NCBI GenBank assembly: GCA_031287395.1
Contig: JAITTA010000158.1
Coordinates: forward strand, 1 to 23,071
Origin: Dysgonamonadaceae bacterium
GTDB taxonomy: Bacteria; Bacteroidota; Bacteroidia; Bacteroidales; Azobacteroidaceae
Direction: 5' to 3'
Length of the DNA stretch: 23,071 nucleotides
The position numbers were made by a program, and so were the translations under genes. The notes under the pieces are model-generated. The model saw only the letters and a program-made list of their open reading frames with translations, was not told where the DNA came from and made no database searches. This document shows positions 6,807 through 17,100 of the stretch, piece by piece (within the stretch, counting starts at the first letter, position 1; every line of letters begins with the position of its first letter).

Positions 6807-9635
6807 TTAATAATGTGTTGCAATTATTTTGTAATTACCTAATTCTTTACCGTCGAAGTTGAGTTCAAGAACTCTTTTTTCCCTTCCCAAAAGATTGATA
6901 AAACCATCTGAAAAATAGGCCGGTAAAACGATTTCTCCGGTGATCTTGTCAACGACATTCAATTTGACGGCTGCGACAATTGTTTGTGAGGGATTATACA
7001 ATTCCACCTGTATCTTGCTTTTCAAATCTTTAATCTTTACCTGAATATCTACTTTCGATAATTTGTTAAATTGCTCGTAGGACTTATCAGATCCGTTTGT
7101 TTCCCAATAATCATTGGTTGATAATACACGTCCTTTATTGTCTTTCAGTTCCAGCCGTACCAAATACAGAGCAGGGAGATCATCTCCCGGATCCAACTTG
7201 TCAAAACAGGAGGTAAGAGCATTCGCCCGGGCATTGAATTTACCGTCTTCTTTGTATAATATTTTTCCGTGTACGTCCACGTACTTTACAGTTACCGCCA
7301 GAGATTTATACTCGTTCAAAGTAGAATTGATAATCACCACATCATTACCGGGAAGATTCTTTTGGACATGTAAAGGTTCGCAAGCCTTTTTAGCTCCAAA
7401 ATAAGATCCCGGAGTTTCATAATCGTAAGTATAAGTCTGCCAGATCATACTGGGCCATGCCGGATGGCTCATCCAGAGTATCAACCCCGAAGTATTGTTC
7501 CACATCCTGCTATTCCAGGCCTCCAGTATATTCCTCCAGGCATCATAAGTTACAAACTGGGCTTTGCGGGAAAAGTCCTCCATGCTCTCCGGTTTACCAT
7601 AGCGATCTACGGCATCCATGAAATCTTTAAAATTCTGGGAGGTATGATGCAAATCATGATATGCCCAAACATCGTTGATCGGCCATTGATCCTCAGGAGC
7701 AATAAATTTACGGATAGTATTTGCCGTCGGGATGGCAAAAGTACCTAACTCCGTATTAAATCCCTTGGCATTCTGAGTATAATACAAAGAAGGATCTTTA
7801 AAATACCCCCAGGGACCACTGGTTCCCATATTAAGAAACCGGGATTGACCATGGTAGTGACGGGAAGGATCTTCCTTCGCTATCATTCCGGAAAGCATCA
7901 AACTCAAACCTTCAGGAGCAAAACCTTCATTACGTGGACACCAGACAGCAATGGAAGGATGATTCCGAAAACGTCTTACCACATCTTTCGCGTTCCGTAT
8001 AAACAACTGAAAATCGTTCGGTTCGACCGTATCATCGGTTGTAATCCAGAAATCATTCCAAACCAATAATCCGTACTCATCACATAAAACATAAAAAATT
8101 TCCTCGGTGGATTCTCCGGTCCAATTCCGGATGATATTGAAATTTGCATCTTTATGAAGTTTAAAATAAGGCTCCAGACGCTCTCTGGAAACTCGTTTCA
8201 TCCCATCGTCCATTCCCCAGTTGCCCCCACGGCAAAAAATACGAACTCCATTCACCTTTATTACTAAAAACGGCCCTACCGGATCGTCCTGGTCAATCTC
8301 CTTCAAACCGGAGAGATCCGCATTTTTATTCAATGTCGGTAACCGGTTGTCTTTCGTAAAAAAAGCTTTCTCCTCATAATTAAAAACCGGAATTCCCGGA
8401 TTTTTAACATCCAACGGAGAATATTCATAGCGTATGTTTTTCTTTTCCGGTGTTTGTACCATTAATTCATACGACATTTCCCGAATCCCGAAACGAATTT
8501 TCTTTGTATCCGATATAGCATTTGAACTGGTTACTTCCAAAACAAGATGGTACAATTCCTGATTTCCATACCCATTGGGCCACCACAACCTGGGAGTCCG
8601 TATGTTCAATCCGGCAAATTGTTCCGGATCACAAACAATTATTTTTTCTTCATTCGGAAGCAATGAATAAGGCTGTTGGACAACATGCTTTTCAATTTTT
8701 GCCGTTAATACTCCACGCACTAATTTATTGGTATTATTCTTTACCGGAACTGCAATCTTTATCCGGGCAACCGTTGTATCCGGAAGATCCAGATCCGTAG
8801 TTACCATAGCATCTCCGATAAAAACATCCCCTCCTATCTTTAATTTCACATCCTGCCAGATACCTGTATTTCTATCTCTGATTCCGGGAATCCAGTCCCA
8901 TCCGATTGAAGAAATAAAAGTCGGGCCGTCCAGACTCAGCATCCCGCCGTTCAATCCCTGTCCGGCAAGTATCGATTGCTCATGAGGAATACCCGGATTA
9001 GGCGGAGGATATAGATGAACAGCCAGTATATTATCATTCCCGTCGCGGCGAATAAGAGTAGTAATATCGAATTCTCCCCGGATAAAAGCTCCTTTGATAT
9101 TTCCCAGTTTTCTGCCATTGAAAAATACTTCGGCAAAATAATTAATCCCCTCAAAAACAAGATGAATCCGTTTACCTTCATCCGGACTCACCAGACTAAA
9201 ACGTTTCCGGTACCACCAATCCATACGGCTCAAAGTATCAGGAATAAACAGGTTATTGAGTCCGTAATAAGGATCCGGATATACACCCTGGTCAACCAGG
9301 GTAGTAAGTATTGTTCCGGGAACTGTTGCATTGTACCAGTTACCCGTATTCAGTTGCGGATCAAATACGGATTTTCCGGATTCTATGACCGAAGTCCCGT
9401 CGATTAATTCCCAACCGTCATTAAGCCTGTATTCTCCCCATTCTACAGATATTAATTGAGAAGATACCTCCATTTTAGGCACTCGCTGTGCCTGTTGAAA
9501 GGGAGCATTTCCCTTTGGTAACCCGGCAGGCGACTGAGGAGCTCTCAATCCTGTCCATAGATGTGTCAGACCCTGTGCCGGAAGGCATGGAGCGAATACT
9601 ATTATACAGAATAGTAGCAGGAAACTTTTTTTCAT
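6807..9635 (-). CDS. Secreted GH2 glycoside hydrolase, exo-beta-glucosaminidase/beta-mannosidase-like
   Basis: The 942-residue product starts with a signal peptide (about 1-20, ending LPA/Q) and should act in the periplasm or at the cell surface on beta-linked sugars. A GH2 sugar-binding beta-sandwich comes first (about 75-270), ending with SIGWDWIPGIRDRNTGIW, a signature of the exo-glucosaminidase and endo-beta-mannosidase branch. An immunoglobulin-like domain follows, with PRLWWPNGYGNQ near 348-359. The TIM barrel starts around 455 with CRGGNWGMDDG, RNWTGESTEEIFY and LVWNDFW. Glu570 in CPRNEG is the probable acid/base and Glu629 in FNTELG the probable nucleophile. C-terminal beta domains complete it. 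A roughly 60-residue charged insertion (about 395-455) lies before the barrel. It follows the HTCS gene by 44 bases and has a possible promoter of its own. The exact sugar cannot be fixed from sequence; GH2 membership is firm. Confidence 0.92.
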   Translation of the reverse strand: MKKSFLLLFCIIVFAPCLPAQGLTHLWTGLRAPQSPAGLPKGNAPFQQAQRVPKMEVSSQLISVEWGEYRLNDGWELIDGTSVIESGKSVFDPQLNTGNWYNATVPGTILTTLVDQGVYPDPYYGLNNLFIPDTLSRMDWWYRKRFSLVSPDEGKRIHLVFEGINYFAEVFFNGRKLGNIKGAFIRGEFDITTLIRRDGNDNILAVHLYPPPNPGIPHEQSILAGQGLNGGMLSLDGPTFISSIGWDWIPGIRDRNTGIWQDVKLKIGGDVFIGDAMVTTDLDLPDTTVARIKIAVPVKNNTNKLVRGVLTAKIEKHVVQQPYSLLPNEEKIIVCDPEQFAGLNIRTPRLWWPNGYGNQELYHLVLEVTSSNAISDTKKIRFGIREMSYELMVQTPEKKNIRYEYSPLDVKNPGIPVFNYEEKAFFTKDNRLPTLNKNADLSGLKEIDQDDPVGPFLVIKVNGVRIFCRGGNWGMDDGMKRVSRERLEPYFKLHKDANFNIIRNWTGESTEEIFYVLCDEYGLLVWNDFWITTDDTVEPNDFQLFIRNAKDVVRRFRNHPSIAVWCPRNEGFAPEGLSLMLSGMIAKEDPSRHYHGQSRFLNMGTSGPWGYFKDPSLYYTQNAKGFNTELGTFAIPTANTIRKFIAPEDQWPINDVWAYHDLHHTSQNFKDFMDAVDRYGKPESMEDFSRKAQFVTYDAWRNILEAWNSRMWNNTSGLILWMSHPAWPSMIWQTYTYDYETPGSYFGAKKACEPLHVQKNLPGNDVVIINSTLNEYKSLAVTVKYVDVHGKILYKEDGKFNARANALTSCFDKLDPGDDLPALYLVRLELKDNKGRVLSTNDYWETNGSDKSYEQFNKLSKVDIQVKIKDLKSKIQVELYNPSQTIVAAVKLNVVDKITGEIVLPAYFSDGFINLLGREKRVLELNFDGKELGNYKIIATHY

Positions 9636-9663
9636 TCGATTCTTAATATTTCGGATTAAAATA

Positions 9664-9671
9664 CAAATATA
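9664..9671 (-). promoter_or_regulatory. Candidate -7 box of the GH2 gene
   Basis: On the - strand the bases read TATATTTG, an exact fit to the Bacteroides -7 consensus TAnnTTTG, about 30 bases before the GH2 start and just after the HTCS stop codon. No good TTTG -33 element is seen at the usual distance, so support is partial. Co-transcription with the HTCS gene is also possible. Confidence 0.4.
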
Positions 9672-9679
9672 ATCTTTTC

Positions 9680-12600
9680 TCAGTTCTTTCTCATCTCAGT
9701 AGGAGATATATTAAAATACTCCCTGAATGTTTTAGTAAAATACGAGGGACTTGAGAAACCTGCATCGTATGCTATTTCGGAGATGGATTTATCTGTTTCC
9801 CGGATATATCTGGCTGCAAATTGCAAACGGGTGTTGCGAATCAGTTCGTTAGGATTAAGGTTGGACAAAGTTTTAATTTTGCGGTAAAAGTTGGACCGGC
9901 TCATTCCTATTTCCCTGCAAAAATTATCCATACTTAAATCAGGATTCGTAAGGTGTTGATTGATATAATCGTAAACGGAATCCATAAACCGGCTATCCAC
10001 TTGAGAAGTCGGTAAGCCGGGGAATAGGAAGGATGTTTCTTGTCCGAACAAATTTTTAAGCCGTGCAGGCGATACAATCAAATTCCTGATGCGTGTTGCC
10101 AGTAATCCGGGATTGAACGGTTTAGTGATATAATCGTCGGCGCCATTCTCAAAACCTTCCTGTACCTGAATTACCGTAATGCGAGCCGTAAGTAAAATAA
10201 CCGGAATATGTCCCGTCCGGAGATCATCTTTCAACATGCGGCACAAGTGTATTCCATCCATAACAGGCATCATGATATCACTCACAATTAAATCCGGTAA
10301 TTGTTCCACAGCGATCTCGAATGCTTCCTGTCCGTTACCTGCTTCATAAATCGTATATTGTTTTGCAAGATAGGATTTAATGTAATAACGCACATCCACA
10401 TTATCTTCAACAATCAATATTGAGTGGGAACAAGGATCATTTTGTTTCGGTGAGAATTCCGGCGATGCTATTTCATTTTCCTGAATAATCATATAATGAC
10501 TCGGATCTTCACTGTTTTTAAAATAGGGATTCAATTCGTTGTTTTCCAGGTGATTTCTTCCAAAAGGCAATACAATATGGAATGTCGCTCCTGCATTGAA
10601 CGTATTGGTCGCCCATATCAGGCCATGATGCAAATCGATAATTCCTTTGCTGAGATTCAGCCCGATACCGGTTCCGAATGTCTGTAACTGTGATGTTTCT
10701 TTTTGATAGACCTGATAAAAAGGATCGAAAATTTTTTCCAATTCATCCTCCGGGATACCCTGTCCGGTATCTTTTACTTCGATCAGTATGAAATCATATA
10801 ACCCATCCGGAAGAGAAACGATTTTATTCCCGAAAGTCTGCTTTAGATCTCCCTGTGTCCAAGGCAACAAAGTGATGGTTATTCCACCCCCATCCGGAGT
10901 ATTTTTGAAAGCGTTGGATAAAAGGTTAAACAACACCTTTTCAAGCAAGTCCCGATCGTACCAGATGAGCAATTCTTCCTCGTTACAATCAAAACGGAAG
11001 TCAATTTGTCGTTTACGGGCCAGTTCACAGAAAGCGATAAAGATTTCGTGCGTAAATTTTACGATATTTCCTTCTGCCGCCCGGAGTTTCAGGTGTCCGG
11101 TCTCCTTTCTACGAAAATCCATCAGTTGGTTGACCGTATAAAGTAATCTGCCGGCATTCTGATGCATTAATTTCAGAGTATCGCGCAGGGCAGGATTTAA
11201 TCCGTTATTTTGTAAAATATCTTCCAGAGGAGACAGTATCAATGTAAGAGGGGTACGCAATTCATGCGAAAAATTCGTAAACAGATTTATTTTTGTCTGG
11301 TGTAACTCTTCTATATTTTTCTTTTCCAACTGTTCTATACGGATATTGGTTTCCAGCCGGTTTTTAATCCGGGTATAACGAACTATCAGGAAAAGTCCCG
11401 TGATAAAAACAGAAATATACAACATCCACGCCCATACCGTATCCCAGGGAGGAGAACTGATGTCTATCCGAAAAGTAGCGCATTGGTCGTTCCAAACCCC
11501 ATCATTGTTGGATCCTTTGACAAGGAAAGTATATTTTCCGGGCTGGATATTGGTGTAATAAGCTACCCGCCTGGTTTTCACATAATTCCATTTCTTATCG
11601 AATCCTTCCAGTTTGTAAGCATATAAATTCTGATGCGGGAAAATATAGTTCAATGCGCTGAATTCAACGGAAATATTAGATTGCTTGTAGTTCAGTTGAA
11701 GTGATTTTTCATTCATGACGTTCTGATTATCAAGCTCCTGGTTGTTAATTGATATTTTTGTGATAAATACGGGAGGAACATAATTGTTTTCTTTGATTTT
11801 CCGGGGATAAAAAGAGACAAAACCGTTATTTCCACCGAAAAAGACTTCGTTATCAGACGTTACAAATCCCGATCCGGGTGTAAACTCCGCTATTCCTATT
11901 CCGTTATTTTTATCGTAATTGGAAAATTGTCTTGTATCCGGATCGAATTTGGATATTCCGGCGAATGTACTCAACCAAAGTTTTCCGTCATGATCTTCCA
12001 CCAATGAATAGACCATTCCGGAGGATAATCCGCTTCGTTCACTGTAATTTTCAAATTTCCAGGCAACCGGGTTCAGGCAACTGATACCTCCTCCGAGCGT
12101 ACTCACCCATATACTGCCGTTTTTTGTTTTACATAAAGAAGATATACCATTGTATGCCAGGCTACAACTATCGTTTTCATGATGAGAAAACAGGGTTACC
12201 GTTTTTGTAAGATCGTTGTATCGATATAAACCGGTATTTGTAGAACCAAAATACATGTCGGCATCACCTTCTTGTATGCACCGGATATTTGTGGGATTGA
12301 AAATTTCATCGTTATTTAAAGGAAGCGGGTGCACGGAACGACCGTCGGGACGGATATATCCCAATGCATTGGTCCCGCTGGCGCCAATCCAGAAATTTTT
12401 CCTGCTGTCGCGAAACAGTGCGTACTGTATTGTCCCCCATTCGGGAGAAACCGGTTGTCCGAACAGGCGATGTCTGATATCGAATCTATAAATGGTATTA
12501 TGGGCTGTTCCGACCCATAAAATATCATCCTCAAGCAATAATGACTTGATAATATTCTGGCTGAAACTTCTCTCCGATGTAGCCGGAAGCCGGTAGTACC

Positions 12601-13783
12601 GATATGAACCGGTATTCCGGTCGTAGAACAACAACCCTCCTCCTTCGGTACCCATCCAGATCCCGGTCGAATGTTCTACTATCGGGCCGATAATTCCGAA
12701 TAACATACGTCCGTGCATTCCCGGATTATGAAAACGAAACCGTTGATTGTACGGACTGTAATAACTTACTCCTCCCGAATAAGTTCCTATCCAGACCGTT
12801 CCGGCCCGGTCACATAAAACAGCGTAAACCGAAAAGTTACTCATGGAAGTAATATCATTTTCGGTACTGCTGTAAGTAGAAACAAACTTCCGGTTCAATT
12901 CGTCGTAACGACTCAGGCCATCGTATGTTCCGGCAATGATATTTCCTTCCTTGTCCTCTTCAATGCAGCGGACTGTGTTACTGCTTAATCCTTCCTCCTT
13001 TTTGAGGCGGATAAAATTATCGTTTCTGCTGTCATACAGGCAGACTCCCTGTTGGTAACATCCGATCCACATCCGTCCTTTCGAATCACAGAACAGAGCG
13101 GATATCCTTTCTTGAGCGATACTTTTCAAATCATCGGGATAATGCCTGTACACTTGCATTTTCCCGATGCGTGGATTGTAAACATACAAACCGTTTCCGG
13201 TACCGATCCACAAGTTCTCATCATGATCTTCAGTCAGGGAGTAAATAACTGTACCGGAAGGTAAACCCGTAAGTGAACAACGTTCGAAATTGTCGGTTTC
13301 CGGCAGGTAACGATCCAATCCCAGGGTGGTTCCAACCCAGAAGTTACCTCTGTAATCTTTAAATAAACAGATTACATTATTGTCGCTGATTGTTGAATCG
13401 TTGTCCGAATGAAAATATTGTATAAACTTTTTTGTTTTACCGTCGTACCGGTTCAATCCCCGGCGGGTCCCGATCCATAAACGCTTCTGGCTATCCTCAG
13501 CCATACATTCGACATGTCCGTTACTGATATATTTACCGGCATCGGACTCCCGGAATATTTCAAAATTGTAGCCATCGTACCGGTTTAAGCCGTTACGCGT
13601 ACCGAACCACATGAACCCTTGCGAGTCCTGGAAAATAGAAAGTACCGATAGTTGGGATAAACCGTCTTTTACGGATAAATGCTCGAATTGTATCGTTTGA
13701 TCCTGAGCAAAGACCGGATAATAATACGACATCAATAAGATAAAAGGAGTTATGATTATCCTGAAAACCTGTTTGACACTCAT
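9680..13783 (-). CDS. Hybrid two-component system (HTCS) sensor kinase/AraC-type regulator
   Basis: This one-protein signalling system spans the inner membrane: a periplasmic domain senses an oligosaccharide and a cytoplasmic AraC-type domain activates PUL promoters. A signal segment is at about 1-26. Fourteen propeller repeats of the WIGT..GL.RYD kind can be counted between about 58 and 660, enough for two seven-bladed Reg_prop propellers. A Y_Y_Y domain follows (about 710-772) and then a membrane helix (about 783-803). The kinase has His840 in FSHELRTPL, the N-box NLLSNAFKNTP, DTGQGIP at 1005-1011 and GTGIGL at 1037-1042. The receiver has Asp1169 in SDIMMPVMDG, Thr1199 and Lys1221. The AraC HTH is about 1265-1365. 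All key residues are present and the length is typical. It is divergent from the GH97-susCD operon, the likely target, and lies upstream of the GH2 gene. Confidence 0.97.
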   Translation of the reverse strand: MSVKQVFRIIITPFILLMSYYYPVFAQDQTIQFEHLSVKDGLSQLSVLSIFQDSQGFMWFGTRNGLNRYDGYNFEIFRESDAGKYISNGHVECMAEDSQKRLWIGTRRGLNRYDGKTKKFIQYFHSDNDSTISDNNVICLFKDYRGNFWVGTTLGLDRYLPETDNFERCSLTGLPSGTVIYSLTEDHDENLWIGTGNGLYVYNPRIGKMQVYRHYPDDLKSIAQERISALFCDSKGRMWIGCYQQGVCLYDSRNDNFIRLKKEEGLSSNTVRCIEEDKEGNIIAGTYDGLSRYDELNRKFVSTYSSTENDITSMSNFSVYAVLCDRAGTVWIGTYSGGVSYYSPYNQRFRFHNPGMHGRMLFGIIGPIVEHSTGIWMGTEGGGLLFYDRNTGSYRYYRLPATSERSFSQNIIKSLLLEDDILWVGTAHNTIYRFDIRHRLFGQPVSPEWGTIQYALFRDSRKNFWIGASGTNALGYIRPDGRSVHPLPLNNDEIFNPTNIRCIQEGDADMYFGSTNTGLYRYNDLTKTVTLFSHHENDSCSLAYNGISSLCKTKNGSIWVSTLGGGISCLNPVAWKFENYSERSGLSSGMVYSLVEDHDGKLWLSTFAGISKFDPDTRQFSNYDKNNGIGIAEFTPGSGFVTSDNEVFFGGNNGFVSFYPRKIKENNYVPPVFITKISINNQELDNQNVMNEKSLQLNYKQSNISVEFSALNYIFPHQNLYAYKLEGFDKKWNYVKTRRVAYYTNIQPGKYTFLVKGSNNDGVWNDQCATFRIDISSPPWDTVWAWMLYISVFITGLFLIVRYTRIKNRLETNIRIEQLEKKNIEELHQTKINLFTNFSHELRTPLTLILSPLEDILQNNGLNPALRDTLKLMHQNAGRLLYTVNQLMDFRRKETGHLKLRAAEGNIVKFTHEIFIAFCELARKRQIDFRFDCNEEELLIWYDRDLLEKVLFNLLSNAFKNTPDGGGITITLLPWTQGDLKQTFGNKIVSLPDGLYDFILIEVKDTGQGIPEDELEKIFDPFYQVYQKETSQLQTFGTGIGLNLSKGIIDLHHGLIWATNTFNAGATFHIVLPFGRNHLENNELNPYFKNSEDPSHYMIIQENEIASPEFSPKQNDPCSHSILIVEDNVDVRYYIKSYLAKQYTIYEAGNGQEAFEIAVEQLPDLIVSDIMMPVMDGIHLCRMLKDDLRTGHIPVILLTARITVIQVQEGFENGADDYITKPFNPGLLATRIRNLIVSPARLKNLFGQETSFLFPGLPTSQVDSRFMDSVYDYINQHLTNPDLSMDNFCREIGMSRSNFYRKIKTLSNLNPNELIRNTRLQFAARYIRETDKSISEIAYDAGFSSPSYFTKTFREYFNISPTEMRKN

Positions 13784-13815
13784 TTTCCCGTGGTTTTTTT
13801 AGTTGTACCGGATTG

Positions 13816-13823
13816 TAAAGATA
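13816..13823 (-). promoter_or_regulatory. Weak -7 candidate of the HTCS gene
   Basis: On the - strand TATCTTTA fits TAnnTTTG at all but the last base, 33 bases before the HTCS start. No clear -33 TTTG is visible upstream. Confidence 0.25.
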
Positions 13824-13874
13824 TTCATTTTATCGTAAAAAATATAATCTTGATACTTTTAGGCCAGGGCAAAC

Positions 13875-14008
13875 CGACGCCGTAGACGTCGAATTTGGAT
13901 AACTCCTTGCAAACGAAACGCAACTCGGGGTTATCCATGTTAAAGACTTCCGGTCTTCTCTACTCCCAAACCCAACAGTAGAGTTCCCTTTTTGACGGTC
14001 TCGTCAGG
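13875..14008. repeat. Cluster of five consecutive hairpins between divergent operons
   Basis: Five stem-loops follow each other. The first pairs CGACG (13875-13879) with CGTCG (13887-13891). The strongest is TGGATAACTCC (13896-13906) with GGGGTTATCCA (13927-13937), 11 bp with one wobble, extended inward by TTGC/GCAA with a 3-base bulge. Next come AAGAC/GTCTT (13943-13957), CTCTACT/AGTAGAG (13958-13964 and 13977-13983) and TGACG/CGTCA (13993-13997 and 14002-14006). The block looks richer in G+C than the bases around it. The central palindrome resembles, from memory, dispersed extragenic repeats of Bacteroidales; a structured RNA or an untranslated leader is the alternative. No known RNA family was recognised. 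Confidence 0.5.
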
Positions 14009-14041
14009 CTTCTTTTCCTCCTTGAAACAAAATTACAAGCA

Positions 14042-14103
14042 TTTGGGACAAAAATGATATGACTGAGAATACCTTCACTATTATTTTTGGGCAGAAATTG
14101 ATA
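14042..14103 (+). promoter_or_regulatory. Pair of 18-bp direct repeats, candidate HTCS operator
   Basis: TTTGGG-3 nt-AAAn-TGATA occurs at 14042-14059 and again at 14086-14103, with 14 of 18 bases identical and starts 44 bases apart, close to four helical turns. It lies just upstream of the GH97 gene and opposite the HTCS gene. AraC-type HTCS domains commonly bind direct repeats upstream of PUL promoters, so this is the best operator candidate in the window. Confidence 0.4.
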
Positions 14104-14112
14104 AATACTTTG
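14086..14112 (+). promoter_or_regulatory. Weak promoter candidate of the GH97-susCD operon
   Basis: TTTG (14086-14089) and TACTTTG (14106-14112) resemble Bacteroides -33 and -7 elements, but the spacing is about four bases short and the -7 box lacks one base. A weak core promoter would fit a gene that needs an activator. Confidence 0.3.
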
Positions 14113-14129
14113 TAAAAAATATTATTATT

Positions 14130-17100
14130 ATGAAGAAACTACTTTTAGCTTGCTTTATTTGTTTATTGTGTACGTGCACGGTCACATGCAGTCAAACAAA
14201 AGAATGGACATTATCGTCTCCGGATAATCATTTGAGCATTTCCATCTACAATCATACACAACTTTCTTATCAGGTAAAATATAAAGGTAAAGAGCTTATT
14301 TTACTATCGCCTTTGGGCATCGACAGGGAAGATCAACAATTTTCATCGGATCTCCGTTTTAAATCGGTTTCTCCTGCCGTATTGATAGATGAAACCTATA
14401 CTTTGAAATCAGGTAAGAAACTCGAATGTCGCAATCAAGCCAATGAGCTGACCCTCGATTTTAAGAACGGGAATAACCATCCGGTACAATTAATTGTTCG
14501 TGCATACAATGACGGAATCGCATTCCGGTATTATTTCCCGGGACAAGACCGGACAAAGCTTTACAAGATAACCGGTGAAACGACGGGTTTCGCCTTGCCT
14601 CTTAACGGAAAAGCATGGATACATCCGTATGATTGGAATGACCGTCTCAAACCGAGTTACGAGCAATATTGTAAAAACGAAATCCCTGTCGGATCCGCAT
14701 CTCCGAACGAGAAAGGCTGGGCTTACCCGATGTTGTTTCATGTCAATGATGTATGGGCATTGATAACAGAGGCGGTTCTGGATGGAAGTTATTGCGCCAC
14801 CCATATCCGTAATACGGAAAATGGCTTATACACCGTTTGTTTTGCGGAAAAAGAAGAAGTAGTCATTGCCGACGATCCGGAACCTACCGGTTATTTACCC
14901 TGGGCAACTCCCTGGAGGGTGATTGCAGTGAGCGATGCGTTATCCGGTATTGTCGAAACGGATATTGTCCGGAATCTGAATCCTGGAAATGCGATTGCCG
15001 ATACTTCATGGATACGTCCCGGACGTTCGGGTTGGAGTTGGTGGTCCGACGGCGGTTCGCCCCGAAACTATAAAAAACAGATTCAATACGTGGACTTCTC
15101 AGCTTCCATGGGATGGGAATATACCCTGATCGATGCGCATTGGCCTCAAATGGAAGGAGGAACTGTGGAAGATATTGCAGCTTACGCCGAAAAAAGAGGT
15201 GTCGGGGTCTGGTTGTGGTATCATTCGGGTGCAGGACGGGAAAACAACAGCATCAGTCCCGATAATGTGATAGCGAATCCCGAAGCGCGGAAAAAGGAGT
15301 TCCGTCATTTACAACAGATAGGGATAAAAGGAATCAAAGTCGATTTTTTTGATACCGATAAACAACGGATTGTCAAACGGTATCAGGAAATACTGGCCGA
15401 TGCGGCGGATTACCATCTCATGGTTAATTTTCACGGGGCTTCGCTCCCTCGCGGACTGGAACGTACTTATCCCAACCTGATGACTACCGAAGCCATCAAA
15501 GGTGCGGAAGGTTTCGGGCGGCAACCGGCCTGTGATAATGCTCCATGGCACAATGCTACCGTCCCATTCACCCGTAATGTGGTAGGATCCATGGATTATA
15601 CGCCGTGCACTTTTTCCAATAAAGTCCGGCAAGGAGTTGAAGCTTCTCAGGTAACGACCTGGGGGCATCAGTTGGCTTTGTCCGTCGTTTTTGAATCGGG
15701 AGTGCAGAATTTTGCCGATAAAGCGGAATCGTATCAAGCCTTACCCGAAGCGCCTAAAAATTTCCTGAAAAATGTTCCCGCGGCCTGGGATGAAACAAAA
15801 TTGGCGGCAGGGTATCCGGGTGATTTTGTAGTCATGGCGCGACGTAAAGGCAACATCTGGTACATTGGCGGAATCAACGGGAAGCACGAAGCACGAACTT
15901 TGGAATTTAAATTGCCTTTTGTCCCTGCCGGAGAAAAAATACAACTGATTACAGATGGAGCAAATAGGGAAGAATTTGCCGGAACCGAAGCGGTAACGGG
16001 AGGGAATATCAGAGTGAAAGTGTTACCGTCCGGTGGATTTGCCGGAACGATAGAAATCAAAAATAACCAAGCGACCTCACACAGTCGATTGGTTTATCTG
16101 GGAAAAGACGGAAAACTGGAATATCATCCTTACACGGATAAAGGAGATATTATTCCGGATTTTTCATGGTGCGGATATATGGGTGGAGGCGTTGATATTC
16201 CGGATATCCGAATCGTATCTACAGTTAGCAGTGGGAACCTCGCCGACGACACACCCCGTATCCAGGCGGAAATAGACTCTGTCGGCAAATTAAAACCCGA
16301 TGCAGAGGGCTTCCGCGGAACTATTTTACTGAAAAAAGGGATCTACCGTCTGGCCTCTCCCTTACAAATAACAGCAAGCGGTATCGTATTACGGGGCGAA
16401 GGAAATGATAAATACAAAGGAACGGTCTTGTTGGCAACATCTCCTCAAAAATACACTGTTATTGAAATCGGACCGAACGGACGGCTGCGGCCGGTTCACG
16501 ATTCGGAACTGAAGATAACGGATGATTATGTCCCGTCCGGTACCAGGGTGGTACACGTGACCAAGGCTTCGTCCGTATTCAAAACCGGAGACAAGGTAGT
16601 TGTACGCCGTCCGAGTACCGCCGCATGGATACGGGCAACGGACATGGATTCCATACCTCCGCGCCCACTTGCGGGAGAATCGACATTCGATTCGTTCCGT
16701 AGATTCCGCGAATCGAAAAGCAATGCAGATATGAACGGTACAAAGCAATGGTTGCCCGGTTCGAAAGATTTGTTTTTTGAACGTACAATCGTATCTGTGG
16801 CAGGAGATGCCGTGACGCTGGATATCCCTTTGACCAATGCTTTTCAAAAAGAATACGGCGGAGGATTCATTTATAAATATACGTTTCCCGAACGCATTAC
16901 CCGATGTGGCGTGGAAAATCTATACGGAATGTCGGTATACGACGAGAACATCAGGCAGGAATACAACGATATCGGATTGTATTGCTGTGATGAAAATCAT
17001 GCAAATAATTTTATCGTTTTGAGGGCCGTTGAAAATGCTTGGGTACGTAAAGTAAATGTAGAACAATTTGATTGTTGCGTATCCACTGCTCCGATGGCGA

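Noticed and set aside
13825..13938. A 37-codon ORF on the - strand starting MDNPELRFVCKELSK
   Set aside because: It is read straight through the palindromic repeat block, has no leader typical of the neighbours and ends in low-complexity AT-rich sequence; more likely a by-product of the repeat than a gene.
13875..14008. Integron-like attC array
   Set aside because: Several hairpins in a row prompted the idea, but there are no cassette genes, no integrase and no recognisable core sites.
16389..16847. A 152-codon ORF on the - strand inside the GH97 fusion gene
   Set aside because: Opposite-strand shadow of a clear gene, with no signal or family motif.
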